Assembly: GCA_034670405.1 (NCBI GenBank)
Contig: JAXDDX010000043.1
Location: 682,001-746,000, forward strand
Origin: Hoplostethus atlanticus
Taxonomy: Eukaryota > Chordata > Actinopteri > Trachichthyiformes > Trachichthyidae
Reading direction: 5' to 3'
Length of the DNA: 64,000 nucleotides
Part shown: positions 50,045 through 62,704 of the stretch, one piece after another
Position numbering within the stretch: position 1 is the stretch's first letter
Layout of the letters: each line of letters opens with the position of its first letter
Notes under the pieces: generated by a model
Told to the model about the DNA's origin: nothing
What the model saw: only the letters and a program-made list of their open reading frames with translations
The model's database searches: none
Position numbers and translations under genes: made by a program

Positions 50045-50560
50045 TTACTTATATCCCATTCTTTTTGACTCGTAACATAATGTCTCAATTGCAGCTGAGC
50101 AACCCGATAATAGTACCTTAGGTTGGGCAAGCCCCAGCCACCCCTGCCTTTCACTGACATGAGTATCTTTAACCTTCTTTAGCCTTTTATTCTGCCAGAC
50201 AAATTTGGATAAGAGCTTGTCCCAACAGTTGAATGTAGACACTGGTATCTGCACCGGTAGAGACTGGAACAAGAAAAGCAGTCTAGGCAATGTGTTCATT
50301 CTCACTGACTATCCTTCCAGACAATGACATCTGCAGCACCACCCATCTTACCATATCTCTCTTAATTTGTCCAATCAGATGTCCAATTCTGATACTGAGT
50401 CATATATTTTGAGGCATTGTAAGAGAGCCAAGGCCAAAAAACTGAGCATTGCAAAAATATCACTGTATCACTGGAGTTGGGGTGTCTAATCTTAGGGACC
50501 ACCCTACTGGATGCTACAGTAATAACTTTTCCTCTCATCACTGCCTTAGCTCCTTCCCAT
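50045..50560 (-). mobile_element. L1-type LINE ORF2 C-terminal remnant, minus strand
   Basis: Minus strand from 50305 reads LPRLLFLFQSLPVQIPVSTF, then SKFVWQNKR and RQGWLGLAQPK, typical of the region after the RT in L1/Tx1-type ORF2. Upstream pieces continue to about 50560, where an L2 tail is inserted. L1-like sequence may continue beyond it to ~51560 but I cannot prove it. Confidence 0.7.
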
Positions 50561-50562
50561 AA

Positions 50563-50880
50563 ATCAAATCAAATCACATTTATTTGTATAGCCCTTAATC
50601 ACCATTACAGTTTCAAAGGGCTTCACAATACCCAACATGTGAAGCAATAAATGGTTAGTACACGACATCCCCCAGCCTTGGACCCTAACAGAGGACAAGG
50701 AAAACTCCCCAAAAAAAACATTTAGGGAAAAATTGGAAGAAACCTTGGGAGGGGCTACTCAGAGAGGGATCCCCCTACCAGGACAGTTGGGTGTGCAATA
50801 GATGCCGAGTTTGGGCAAGCAGCGTATACACAATGCATAAAAGTTTATTATGGTGGAACATCCAGATCATAAGGTGGATG
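50563..50880 (-). mobile_element. L2-type LINE 3' tail, minus strand
   Basis: AAATCAAATCACATTTATTT, ACACGACATCCCCCAGCC, GAGGGGCTACTCAGAGAGGG and ATGCCGAGTTTGGGCAAGC match the element at 20095-21955 in reverse. Inserted into an L1-like remnant. Confidence 0.9.
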
Positions 50881-51994
50881 GGGAGACACTCCCATTATCA
50901 TTCATGGATAAATACTCAGCTAGGTCTTCCTGTAGTTCCTGTTGGGTCACAGTATCATGACATATCTCCCTTCCGTTGTCCTGGATCAGTTTTTCATTAT
51001 TAAAATAGACAGAGGAGGTAAAAGAGAACCCCTCTCTTCTACCCAAAGGTCTGGGGGAAGCCAATGTGGTGTGATCGTCTATGTTTCCACTTGATGGCAG
51101 CATAAGATCTCAAATGACAACCTGTTGAATCGAAATTCCATTTGGAAAAAAATATAATCTGCTCAAGATCCTTTTAGTAGGTTTTAGTACCGTCCATGGG
51201 GATCTTTTATTACTTCCTCATATGTTTAAAAAAAAAAATCTGGATCAGGATTATTTCCCAAGGATCATATTTTCACATCAGAGGATCCCACTCGAGCTTC
51301 ATTATCTGGCCTTTCAAATCCTCCCCCGATTCTTCCAGTCTAGCCAATGATTATTTAATCTGATTGTGGCCCTCTTTTTTTTTCAGCTCGGCTAGCTAGT
51401 AATTTGGATATCATGCCAAAAGCTAAGGCTCTTGAATGGATTTTGTTTATTATATCTCTGATCAAATCATCAGGAAATGGGGTTCCCTGTGAAGAGCCCT
51501 TCTTACTATCTGTTAATTCAATACAATCACCTGTACAGTTATTTTATTGTTTCATTTATTTGAATGCAATGTTTTAGCAATGTTATTGTTTTCCTATGTA
51601 TTATTCTTCTTCTTTTATATAAAACTGTCTTCCCAATGGCATAAAAATCTGCCAGACTTTGCACAGTAGTTCAGTCTTATGCCAAACGGAATATGCAAAA
51701 AAATGGAGCAAATTCTCCAAAATGTAAAATTTACAACGTTCATAAAAATTGAATGGTACATTCCATTGATCTGTAATATTCTGACAATATCGGTCCAAAT
51801 GTGCAGAAAAATTCCATATAGATTTTTCCACAGTGATTATAACTGCCTTACTGTAAATTGTACTATACTCAGTATGTTGCCTTATGTTTGACATTAAAAT
51901 AAATTACAATATTTCTGTGAGCCTGGATGAAGTGTGAATTTGTTTCTCCAGAATTTTATCTTAAAAATTGAAATTTTGGCCAAACGTTTTACAA

Positions 51995-52460
51995 TATTGG
52001 ACATGGAGTAATTTACGTATCACACCAAAACCTGAGGCTCTTGAAAGGCTGTACAGATTTCATCTACATCAATATCTCTTTGACCCCCTGCCGTCTGGCA
52101 GGAGGTACCACAGCATTATAAGGCCAGCACCACCAGCATGCGAAACAGTTTCTTCCCCCAGGCTGTCAGACTGCTTAACACCTCGCTGCTACCCAAAGCT
52201 CATACATGCCTTATTTGACATCCACACATCCACACACACAGCCCGCACGGGTCACTTTACACTTTATACTTGACACCACTACTCAGCACATTGTTTTTTA
52301 CTATATATTTTATTCTTTTATTTATTATGTTGGTTGTATTTTATGTTATGTTTTTTTGCACTTGGTCCTGTGAGGAACGACATTTTGTTTGGCTGTATGT
52401 GCTACATGTATGGCTAAAATGACAATAAACTCAACTTGCCATGACTTGACTTGACTTCAA
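51995..52460 (+). mobile_element. CR1/Rex-type LINE 3' end
   Basis: Encodes FDPLPSGRRYHSI followed by a Ser-Pro-rich tail and stop. It then ends with CAATAAACTCAACTTG and a TGACTTGACTT repeat tail. The LPSGRRY motif matches the C-terminus of the LINE in lonp1 (there LPSGKRYPSI). Confidence 0.7.
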
Positions 52461-53491
52461 GGGCTTCTCTAGCAATTATCTAGCAATTCTAGCAATAAAA
52501 ATTACTACGTTTTCACCAATATACAAAATCTTACAACCAACTTGATTTTCATTGAGACCACCATTCAGGTTATCTGTGATCACAATTTCAGAATTTTTGA
52601 TGACGCTTTGCCGAAACAATATGGAATATGAGTGAGCAGAGAATGATGTTGCAGGCTGTCGTTTTGACAAAATAAAATCATAAGATCAATCCACTTCTCA
52701 ATTTCCACTGCCTCCAGTTCCCACAGTAACAGCGGCCAAAGAATGAACCACGTCTCAGCAGCAGGCTCAATACATTTGTGACCTGCCAATGGCGACAATG
52801 GTTGTGAGATCAAGTCCTGGGCCAGAAATTGGGCCAGTTATTTGACAGCCTATGCTGGATGTGAGATTGTTAAAACTTGTTTGGACAAGTTTTACGCCTG
52901 TACAAAGGAGCTTCATGCAAGTCATGTATGTCAGGGGTATTTAACTCCTTTAGCCAAAACGTCCATAACTCTATATTTAAGGATTCACGTCGTAGGGCAG
53001 AACCCTTAAATATAGCCTTAAATATATTCAGAGACATCAAATTTGGCAAAATAGTAGATGGTAGTCAGTTACTACACAGCAAATATGACCCCAATGAGCC
53101 AGATGGTGGCGCTGTAATTTAAGGTCAAACTTCAGAGGCTTTATGTCCGATTGACATTCAACTTTTTCCGTCATTTGGACTTTTTATTAAAAGAAACACT
53201 AAACTTGGTACACAGTTTAAGGGGACTAAGATAAGATATAGGACTATAAATGGGCCCCATCAGATGAACAATTTCATTGCCACTAACTGATGAACTCTGA
53301 CAAAGCGCATTGCTAATAAGAGAAATGGTCATAAATCAATAATCATTGGTCCAATCATCATACAATTTGGCAGATATGTAAAAGTAGTGCACGATGGGAA
53401 ATATCTGTGCAAAGGTGTTTTGTAACCAACCCATTGGGGGCGCCACAAATCACAAAAAGTTGTATCTCCTTATTCACAGATCATGTGTGTG

Positions 53492-53862
53492 TATTTGGGT
53501 CCTGGTGGCCAGAGAGTACTTTAAATCTTCAAATCTAAATATCTCCATAAGTAAGCAGAAATCAACTTATGGACAAACTTTTAAAACTTGCCACGCCCAG
53601 ACCTGCCTAACACAACCAAGCTTCATATTCTGACAAATAGTTGAATGTGAAGCATGTCCACCAAACTTTGTGAAATAAAATGTCATCAATCACATTAAGA
53701 GGTCACACATTTGTAATACATGTGTAATTCTGTGCTATTTAAAACGATCACAAACTACTCAAACTTGTTCCAACCTCACCAGATCTTATCACTTTAATAG
53801 CTGGCCTATTAAAACGATTAATAATATTATTCATTATTCATTAATGTATAATATATGTATAA
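53492..53862. repeat. ~370-bp direct repeat, copy 1
   Basis: Runs from TATTTGGGTCCTGGTGGCCA to AATATATGTATAA and is nearly identical to 55493-55864. It is itself bounded by AAGTTGTATCTCCTTATTCA on both sides (about 53458 and 53864). Confidence 0.92.
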
Positions 53863-54461
53863 AAGTTGTATCTCCTTATTCACAAAACTTGGTACACATG
53901 ATCTGCGGTCAACTAATACTCAGAATCTTTTTGACCGCCCATGTCAAGGACATTATTGACATGGTTTATTGACAATAACAGTATTTTCCTTGGCCTGCCT
54001 TGGCAATTTTCGGCCCACTGACATCAAAAATTGTACACAGATTATAGAGACCTAGATAGAAAATGTACTGTAAATGGGAACAATTACATAAACAAGGTAG
54101 TTGCTATTCACAGATGAAATTGACAAAGTGTGTGGATATGCATTCATATGACGAGGGTTTGGGGTACGCGTACAGTCCCTAGTTTGGGAAAGTGTGTGTG
54201 TGTGTGTGTGTTTGTGCGCAACAATCCCTATGCTTGACTGAAGGACACTTACCTAGCTAGCAGTGCAATCCCCCCTCAATACCAAAAACAAGTACTAACT
54301 CTGCCTACACTCATCAACCTCACATGCCACAGCAGAGAGAGAATGCAGTCTGTACCTGCATATGTATCTACTGGGCTAACACTACAGCTGGCCCTGCTGG
54401 CTTGTCCAGAAATTCTGTAACAGTTGCCGGGGCCGCGCTCAGCTGCTAAGCCAGCTGCGTT

Positions 54462-54463
<2 letters not shown>

Positions 54464-54498
<35 letters not shown>
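54464..54498. repeat. (AT)n microsatellite
   Basis: Pure TA run followed by CACACA. Confidence 0.9.
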
Positions 54499-54502
<4 letters not shown>

Positions 54503-54639
54503 ACGAACATATACCGCACAACACTCAACTTCGCTCAATACATCAAAGTGCCGCTTACCTTAGCGTGCTGCCCAGCTAATGTAAGCTAAATTGATTAAAT
54601 GTTAGTTAACATATGGGCAAACACATCAAAACATCACAC

Positions 54640-55100
54640 ATCTTTTAAAAAGCCAGATTTGCCATGTCTTAGGCTGCACTATTACAAAACCTGTGCTTTG
54701 CTTTTTTGTTGTTGTTTTGCAGTACCAGTGCAATGGCCTAATGGTTAAACTGTCTGTCCGTCAAGCAAACGATTCAACGAGTTCAATCCTTTTAAGTCCA
54801 TGTTCAACATCTGAAGCATTGACTGCTTGGCCAAACAGTAACTGAAAGTGACATGAAAACAAATTTTTAAAAAAGCCTGATTTTCCACGTCAGAGGTTGC
54901 ACTGTTACAGAATTTTTCCCTTTTTTCCACTGAAATGAAGTAACAAACAAGTGGTCTAATGGTTAGTGTTTGTACCGTAAGGTTGAGACATCAAATCCCG
55001 GTTACCCCTTCATTAAATTCAGAGATGTTTCATCAGAGCTGAACCACTGTTATTTTTGTCTTGGTTTATTTTACTTTTGTTGTGCTGGTTTAATATTACT
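54640..55100 (+). repeat. Two tandem tRNA-like SINE-type units
   Basis: Two diverged units about 225 bp apart. Each has TTTAAAAA..GCC, then TTGCACT(A/G)TTACA, then an A-box-like TGG(C/T)CTAATGGTTA (54733 and 54954) and a B-box-like segment (GAGTTCAATCC; CATCAAATCCCGGTT). The heads recall tRNA-Glu. No known family assigned. Confidence 0.5.
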
Positions 55101-55492
55101 ATTAGGGGTTCAACCCAGAGGGCTTCAGGGCTTTGACTAATACTTGTGTTTTGGGCACAAGTATTTGACTTGTTTGCAACTGGTGCATGTGGGCATGTTT
55201 TTTTTTATTCTCCTCTCAGAGAAATGCCATTTGTCAAAGTGTTAGATTGGCGGTGGCTTGTCAGTCAAGAAATATGAACCTGATCAGACAGATGGCAATA
55301 TACTTCAAAAGCCACTGTACATGTTAAGAATAGCTAAAATTTACATGAGTGGGTCCCAACTCCGGTATTCAGGATCCAGACTTGCTGGTTTAATTACCTG
55401 GTTTTCTATCCAACCAGGTAATTGATTGGATTCACCTGGCGTCCCGGATCTAAAACAGTCCCTATTAGATGGATAGAATGAAAACCAGCAGT

Positions 55493-55864
55493 TATTTGGG
55501 TCCTGGTGGCCAGAGAGTACTTTAACTCTTCAAATCTAAATATCTCCATAAGTAAGCAGAAACCAACTTATGGACAAACTTTTAAAACTTGCCACGCCCA
55601 GACCTGCCTAACACAACCAAGCTTAATATTCTGACAAATAGTTGAATGTGAAGCATGTCCACCAAACTTTGTGAAATAAAATTTCATCAATCACATTAAG
55701 AGGTCACACATTTGTAATACATGTGTAATTCTGTGCTATTTAAAACGATCAGAAACTACTCAAACTTGTTCCAACCTCACCAGATCTTATCACTTTAATA
55801 GCTGGCCTATTAAAACGATTAATAATATTATTCATTATTCATTAATGTATAATATATGTATAAT
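55493..55864. repeat. ~370-bp direct repeat, copy 2
   Basis: Near-identical to 53492-53862 (only a few mismatches seen by eye). Copy 2 lacks the 20-bp flanking repeats of copy 1. It is preceded by a MITE-like fragment (CCTGGTTTTCTATCCAACCA). Confidence 0.92.
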
Positions 55865-56219
55865 TTATAATTGACCCAGGCAACTGGAGTACCATATATT
55901 ATCACATATACACACACTTTCTATTGAATTCATTCACAATAATAATTGCATTTAAATTTCAATCTAATAAATCGTATTGTGGTGTTCTTGATGGTGTTGA
56001 TGGTGTTGATTAATCTGATTACTCAGTAGTGAAAATGTTATCCAAGACTGTAAACTGATGATTCATAACATTCTATTCCAGAGTTGTTTACAGATATCCC
56101 ACGAATTAGAAGGCCGTGAAAATGCCTTAATAGTCCAGAACAATAACAATAAACAATTACCTTGTATGGACAAACGTAAATAGCCTTAATCTTAAAAAAA
56201 TCGTTAACAGCCACTCTTC

Positions 56220-56440
56220 AATTCGACATACATCGAATACACCAAGTAGCACGCGCTATTTAATAATAAAATGTCAACCTTTTAGAAGTAGTTCACCTGT
56301 CATTCCCACAATCGTCTTCCACCGAGGAGAGCGGTAGCGAGCAGTGCTCACCAATTCTAAAAGTGGAGATTTTATTTAAACGAAGTACGGTGGAATAGAT
56401 GTGTGCCGAATGTACCCCCGCAATTCGTTAAAAATCTTAA
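56220..56440 (-). repeat. Promoter-near repeat family P, copy D (5' of wwtr1)
   Basis: Reverse complement contains TTTTTAACGAATTGCGGGGG, TTTTAGAATTGGTGAGC, GGTGGAAGACGATTGTGGG and TGCTACTTGGTGTATTCGAT, then TGTATGTCGAATTGAAGAGTG. It is the fullest copy, about 0.9 kb upstream of the wwtr1 start codon and in the opposite orientation. Confidence 0.6.
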
Positions 56441-57324
56441 AGTCACGTTCTATCGGGCAAGCGCGTTTACCGACACGCGACGTAACATTAGTGTCATATT
56501 TTAGAATAGAATTCGGCGTAGCGTCCTCTGCATAAAAGAACTAACCATACACATATCGAGCTAGTACATACTAGTTCGTGCAGTCTAAAATGACACCATA
56601 CACGTTGTTGTTTCAGTGTCTCGTCGTTTTATATTTGGATAATAGGCTCATACAGCTGTATGTAACCGTTAAATTAGTAGTTTTGTGGCTCTATTTTGTT
56701 TAGCGGACACATCTGCCGAAATCATTCCCAAACGGGCTGAGTGCAGCAGCTGAGATTTAACAACATAATAAAACCAACCCTCTTTTCAACAGCTTTGCCA
56801 TGGAGCTACTTAATATTTCAGTAGCAATACTGCCTTAAAAAATGGATTGTGGTACTAAAACCATGTAACTTTTTTCCAAGTAGTTTCATAATCGCTAAAG
56901 TTTCCTGGTTGCGCCCTCCCTTCTCGGACGCTATTGAATATGTATGAAGCACCGCCCGGCTGTCCCGTCCCAGCTAAACTTTCCAGATTACTAATTCTGC
57001 ATTGAGACGACGATCGGCAGGGAAAAACACAAGGAAGATTCGTTGTGGGGAAAACGTCGCCAATAACCTCTGTCGCGTGGGGAGTTCGTTTTAGAGTTTA
57101 GTTAAACTTGTGTGAAGTTATTTCGGGCAGAAACGGTCGGTCGGAGTGAGAACAAAAGTGTTTTTCCAACAGGAGCGTCGGAGAGATTTGGGAGGGCAGC
57201 ACTGACAGACAAGGAGGCCGCAACCTGTCTGTCCGCCTGTCGGCTGAAAACAAAATCTAACTAACTTTTCCGAACACTTTAAACGTTGTTTTTTTTTTTT
57301 TTTTACATTATTCCCGCAAGTACG

Positions 57325-57722
57325 ATGAACTCCAACCAGCAGCAGCCCATGCCGGGGCAACAAGTAGTGCACGTAGCCCAGGACTCAGACACGGACCTGG
57401 AAGCCCTTTTCAACTCTGTCATGAACCCAAAACCTTCTTCTTGGAGGAAGAAGCTGCTGCCAGAGTCGTTCTTCAAAGAGCCAGACTCGGGCTCTCACTC
57501 TCGGCAGAGCAGCACCGACTCCACCTCCCACCCTCCCCGGCTCCAAGTCTCCCACACCCGCTCCCACTCCTCCCCGGCCTCCCTGCAGCTGGGCCCGGTG
57601 GGCAGCCCCAGCCCCGGCGTGCAGCACCAACGGCACCAGTCCTTCGATGTGGCCGAGGAATTGCCTCTGCCACCTGGCTGGGAGATGGCCTACACCAGCA
57701 ACGGACAGAAGTACTTTCTCAA
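57325..57722 (+). CDS. wwtr1: WW domain-containing transcription regulator 1 (TAZ), first coding exon
   Basis: Transcriptional co-activator of the Hippo pathway; it binds TEAD factors in the nucleus and is held in the cytoplasm by 14-3-3 after LATS phosphorylation. The exon encodes residues 1-132 plus two bases of codon 133. Seen: TEAD-binding region DLEALFNSVMNPKPSSWRKK (24-43) and ESFFKEPDSGSHSRQSS; LATS-type HxRxxS sites at Ser63, Ser82 (HTRSHS) and Ser106 (HQRHQS); and the start of the WW domain (LPLPPGWEM, Trp119). The donor is AA|GTAAGA, and AA plus the next exon's first base would give Asn (YFLN). The ATG at 57325 is chosen by homology; an in-frame upstream extension through the T-run is not coding. 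Later exons lie beyond the window. Confidence 0.97.
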
Positions 57723-58094
57723 GTAAGAGATAGTGTGTGAGGCATGAGAGGTGTGTGGGGTAAATACCTTGACGTGTTTAAAAAAAACAACAACAAAAAA
57801 CCGTGGGCAAACTTTGACCTCCAGTTGGTGATCATCATAAGGCAAAACCCTACAAATACATAAATACATTAGATTTTAAGAAAGGCAATTTTAAGACCCC
57901 TATCTCCATATAACTTCCATCTGATTGATACTACTTACTATGAATTTGTGTCATATAGATTTATGAAAGGTGGTAAACTGGGTTTATATGTGTTTACCCT
58001 CCACTGCATCCCTGGGTATAAAGAGGAAAGTGAGTCAGAGGGGAATATAGAGAGAAGTCATTGGCTTCAGGAAATTAACTTCCCGTTCCATAGA

Positions 58095-58430
58095 GCAGGG
58101 CTTCCCAAAAGGTTTCCTGCCCCAGACCTGCCAATAGACCCACATTACACCATACATCCCATTTGATGAGATTTAGTCCCAGGTACCAGATTCCCAGATA
58201 CAAGATTTCAGTTGTTGTTGATTTAGTATTGAACTGTTGAGCTGTGTACACTGTTTATGGGAAGATGATAGTGGCGAGAGTGAAACCTAGGGTTACAGTA
58301 GTCATTATATATTTTCTAGATATTTTGTAGTCAGTTATATTGTAATAAAACTATTCCTCATTTTGCTGGGGACAGCCGGAATCTCCTCAAGGAACCTTGG
58401 AACCTCCTTAATGACCTCTGCTTTGTCAGG
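58095..58430. repeat. Interspersed repeat family R2, copy 2
   Basis: GATGAGATTTAGTCCCAGG, GTTGTTGATTTAGTATTGAA and a GGAACCTTGGAACCTCC end match 16895-17125. Confidence 0.55.
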
Positions 58431-59944
58431 GTTGCTCTTTAATTAAAAAAAGAGAACCAGTCACCTCAGTGACACACGCATAAAGATAGAGATGAGACAG
58501 ACAGATTCTGTTATTCTGGGTTATCAAGACATCAGGTTTTCGCAGTTGACTGATTATCATTATAGTGGGAAACATTTATTTAAGTTTATTTGTTGTAGTT
58601 TTGATCGTCCTCATCACTGAGTCTCAGAGTGATGGTAAATAGTAGCTGCTCAGATTCATCCAGGGGGATGATGGGAGGAAGTCTCATTATCAGAACAATT
58701 GAATGGAACAGTTGTAACAAGGTACATAGAACAACAGCATATATCAAAAAAAGTTTTGTTGCTGCTTGAAAACTTGAAAACACTTGAGCTGGGCTGTAGG
58801 CACAATGCCATACATAGCCCTGTGTTTTTATATTGCCATTGCAATATAACAATATCTAATGGGATTTTTTTCAAATTATGCCATGATGATGTCTTGTATT
58901 TCTCTTTACTTGAAACTGTAATTTTTGCAGTTAGCATTTTTCTATTTATTAGATTAAAAAAAAAAGTTGACTATAATATTGTAAAAGTGTTTGTACGGAC
59001 CCATACCTGTATACTGCTCAGCCATATTTTCAATCAAAAAGGTATTCTGAAAAGCATGATGGCATCCTGGTCCATGGTCCCTCCCGTCAAACAGTAGGCC
59101 TGTTTAATGGCCACACTGCCCTCTTGTCCTTGTTTTGAATGGAAATGTTGTGTTTCTGATGGTGCTGCTAAATATATTTTACACTGAGTACTAGAAGTGA
59201 AAAGCTGTTAGCATCGGTTAGGCCTCCTGTGTGTGCGTGTATGTGTGTGTTCTTAGCCATCAGCTAAAACTATAGCGTAGAGCTGCATTTTCCCACAGCT
59301 ACAGTACTGGAGTTTTCAGGGAAGCAGCCATCAGGCAAGCAGTGCTCCTAAAAGAGATGTTTGTGAATGAGGAAAAATCAAACACATAACACTTGTGTGA
59401 GTAGAGATTTGGCATTCTAACCGTTATGCCTACACTGTAAATTTTTATATAAACACTGCCGCTGTGATCGATGTGTTGGTCATTGTTTTCAAAAGTACAA
59501 TTCCCAATTTGGCTGTGCCTAAGCTGGGCACCAGTCAGAGCCCTTTGTGCAATAGGCTACAAGCCTCGGGAGAGTTCAGTGAATGCCATTATCAGTCTCA
59601 TCAAACACTTACAACTGAACGAATGCAGAATTTGTAAAGGAATGTTATGAAGCTAATACATTTTTGCTTTAAATGCAGAGATAATGGTAAGAATAATGAT
59701 GGGGGAAGGAGGAAATGGAGCTAACCTTAGCTGCTGCCAGCTGTACTGTTCCTGCCACAGATGGGAGAATGTACAAATATAACGCCCAGTGTCAAAGGAT
59801 GTTCCACTGCTTAGTTTGCTGACAACTTTAATTTCTAAGTGCATAAGTGTCCCATACATTTCTTACTGAGCTCGTACATATTTTAAATTAAGAGCACGTG
59901 TGCTCTTAATTGTGCATGTGCACATGTGCTGTCCCTTGTTCCTA

Positions 59945-60570
59945 ATTTATGTCAGTGCTTCCTATTCTTTTTGTTGATGATACCAATTTTTGCTGCATAA
60001 GAATTGCTCTTCACTGTGAGCTGAGGCCAATACTGGACTAGAAGTAATCTCCAAATAGTTCAAACTAAACAAACAAAACAAAAAACAACAAAACTTCATT
60101 GTCACTCAATTGCAAAACAATTGCCTGTCTTTCCATTGGAAACAATGAAATCAGTTTTGTTAACCGGATTCATGATTGGTGAAACTGAGCTGGAATAATC
60201 ATATTCACGTAGTTTGTAAGAAGGAGGTAAGATCTCTTGGTTTGGTTAATCAGAAATGTCTTTTAATGTCGTATTATAGTTTGATTTATCCATACCTCAC
60301 ATATTGCAATATTGCCTGGGCTGCCATTTATGCTACCAGTCTTCTAAACATTCATATCTTACAGGAAAGATTTGTTAGAATATCCACCTCAAGCAGGCAA
60401 ACTGAACATTCTCCACAACTCTTTGACAACAAAATGAATCTCATAATGTGTCAAATATGTACGTTAATTTATAATTTACATCAACCAGAATCCCTTTTCC
60501 ATGTTTTTTTTTTTTTTGCACGTTTCAGGATATCTGCCTACCGTCTGTGCAATCTGATGCCACAAATTTG
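59945..60570 (+). mobile_element. Jockey/CR1-type LINE reverse transcriptase remnant
   Basis: FVDDTNF (about 59970), an RT catalytic box, then after stops KLSWNNHIHVVCKKEVRSLG and SLIYPYLTYCNIAWA, then LQERFVRIST: the standard order of the RT palm end and thumb of this clade. Pseudogene with several stops. Confidence 0.75.
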
Positions 60571-61155
60571 AAGGCTTTTGCACGTCCATATGCCCTTTTT
60601 CAGCGGGGTTGTACCTTCTGACCTCAGCTATCAGATGCTCCTCAAACGACTCGATTTTTCTTTTCCGTCTGGACAGCTGCGTGGACGTTCAAAAGGGGTG
60701 TGTCCACTGATTTTATGTAATTTTAGCCGCACGGACCCTCACGAACCTCGCGGATGCGTCAAGCATAAATGAACGATAACATTTTGTGGAGATGGTAGTA
60801 CATAATAGGTTACTCCTATAATGAATCAAATTCGGTTTGCCTCCATACTCCACAAATCTCTCCATCCCAGTCTTCTCTTTTCTATACTTTCCCAATTCAC
60901 CCACTGCCCTTGTTTTGCCTGAGAAACTGCCCTTGCACACCTTATTGCCTCCTGATTATGAATCTCTTCGACTACCATTTTCCTTTTTCCTAATGGCGCT
61001 GCCCTACTTCATACAGGTTGCCCTGCACACAGCCCTAAACCCCCTCGCCCATGCTGCACCTGGCCTACAATGTCTCTATGTGTGAAAGAGTGTCAGAGTC
61101 ATTTCCAGTCTTACCTTGGCACACTTGTACTCTGTCAGGCTAGATAACAGTAATT

Positions 61156-61380
61156 CTAGAATGCCTTTCCCATCCAAAGCCACACTGCTTTGGAGCGTCG
61201 GGCTCCAAGGCATTTTCTAATGAATGAGCTAAACAACCTTTCTAGCTTTGCTACCTTTTGGGGAACCTCACACACTGTCAAAGGCCACATCAGCCAAGGC
61301 AACAATCCAAACTGCAGACACCACAATTTCAATTTTCCTGGAAGAGCTGACTTGTCAATAGTTGTAATGGCTTGTATCAC
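61156..61380 (-). mobile_element. Non-LTR RT C-terminal remnant
   Basis: Minus strand encodes LPGKLKLWCLQFGLLPWLMW, then VAKLERLFSSFIRKCLGARR, a phrase typical of the region after the RT in fish R2/R4-like LINE proteins. One fragment only. Confidence 0.6.
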
Positions 61381-62704
61381 TGTATGTTTTTACTGTTGTA
61401 AAACAAGAGTTGAATGTCTAGATAGTAAGCTGTAATTAACTTCCTTATAATATCTCACGCACTTTTAAGAAATTAAAAGCCTAGCTGACTGAATTTGGTG
61501 TCAAATCATGCTTGAAAATGTGCAAAACACATTTTGCAAACTTGTGAGCCTATCTGTAAACAAATGCATTTCAGATTATAATCACTATTTTCTTTTGTGA
61601 ATCTTTGAAAACATTTGCAGCCATCTTGGCAGTGTGCTCCCGCAAATGAAGCTTGGAGGTTTTGTGTTCGTAGCTCATTGTTAAACTGGCCAGAATAATC
61701 AAGAATAAGACTTCCGATTATGGCCTTCAGCCTTTAGAATAAAAGCATAATAGTTTAAACATTTGAAAACATATTTCAATTTACGTCTTTTAATTTAATC
61801 TTTTTTTTTAATGTTTCTTGTTTAATAGTCGTATCCAATTTGTGAGAAAGTGAAAATTCACTTCCCAGATTCTATTTTTGCCTCTCATATCATCCCTTGT
61901 CTTATCCTCTCCTGCCCCCCTATCTCATCAGACACATCAAACACACACTCACTCAAACACAGAGACTGAAATTATTTGCATCCGATCCACCATTTTCACC
62001 TGTGTCGCAGCCGATACTGATACTCTGTATCAGATCCTGCATCCCTTATTTTAGAATTCATAATAAAAATGTTAGTTCAGTGTTATTTTACACTCTTTGA
62101 GAATTCTGGCTCTGTGCATACTTGTAGTGTGTCGCATTGTACACACACATACTGAATCTTTTCCATAGCTCCTGCTCCACTTACCCCAGTTAGACATGCT
62201 TAGAGAACACTATAGAGCCCTCTGACTCATTCAGAATGGATATATAACCTGTAGCATCATAAAGGAGTAGGCTATGTACGGCATATTATAAACAACAAAA
62301 TAAGGAATGCAGGTTTGGAACTGTTGGCAGCTGTGTGCAAAAAGGACAACTTCTGAATAAAACAAAAGTGATTTGAGTTCTTTAACTCACAAGTCAGACT
62401 TGATTGGTTGAATCCAATAGTGAACTGAAGCAGCATAAGCTTAGATGTATTAATACAATAAGGAGACAAATCAAGTTGAGTAATGTGATCTAGGCTAGTT
62501 CCATGAATGGGACATTGCTGAATACTGACAGAAAAATCTTACACTCAGAATTGCAACACTTGGCTGCTTTGGATAAATTTCATCCAGTGTGTCACCTATA
62601 GTTAGGAAAATGTAGGACAGTAAAATAGGACTATCTATTGTTAAACCCTGTTGATTTGTCCTGAGTAAGTTGAGTAGCCTAGCAGAAGGATGAATCTTAC
62701 TTTA

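Noticed and set aside
52877..53633. Two ~80-codon frames before the 370-bp repeat
   Set aside because: No similarity recognised; they overlap repeat-like non-coding DNA with recurrent phrases (CTTGGTACACA, TCTCCTTATTCACA).
57385..57673. Minus-strand and alternative-frame ORFs across the wwtr1 first exon
   Set aside because: GC-rich shadows of the TAZ coding frame; low-complexity Gly/Arg/Pro content.
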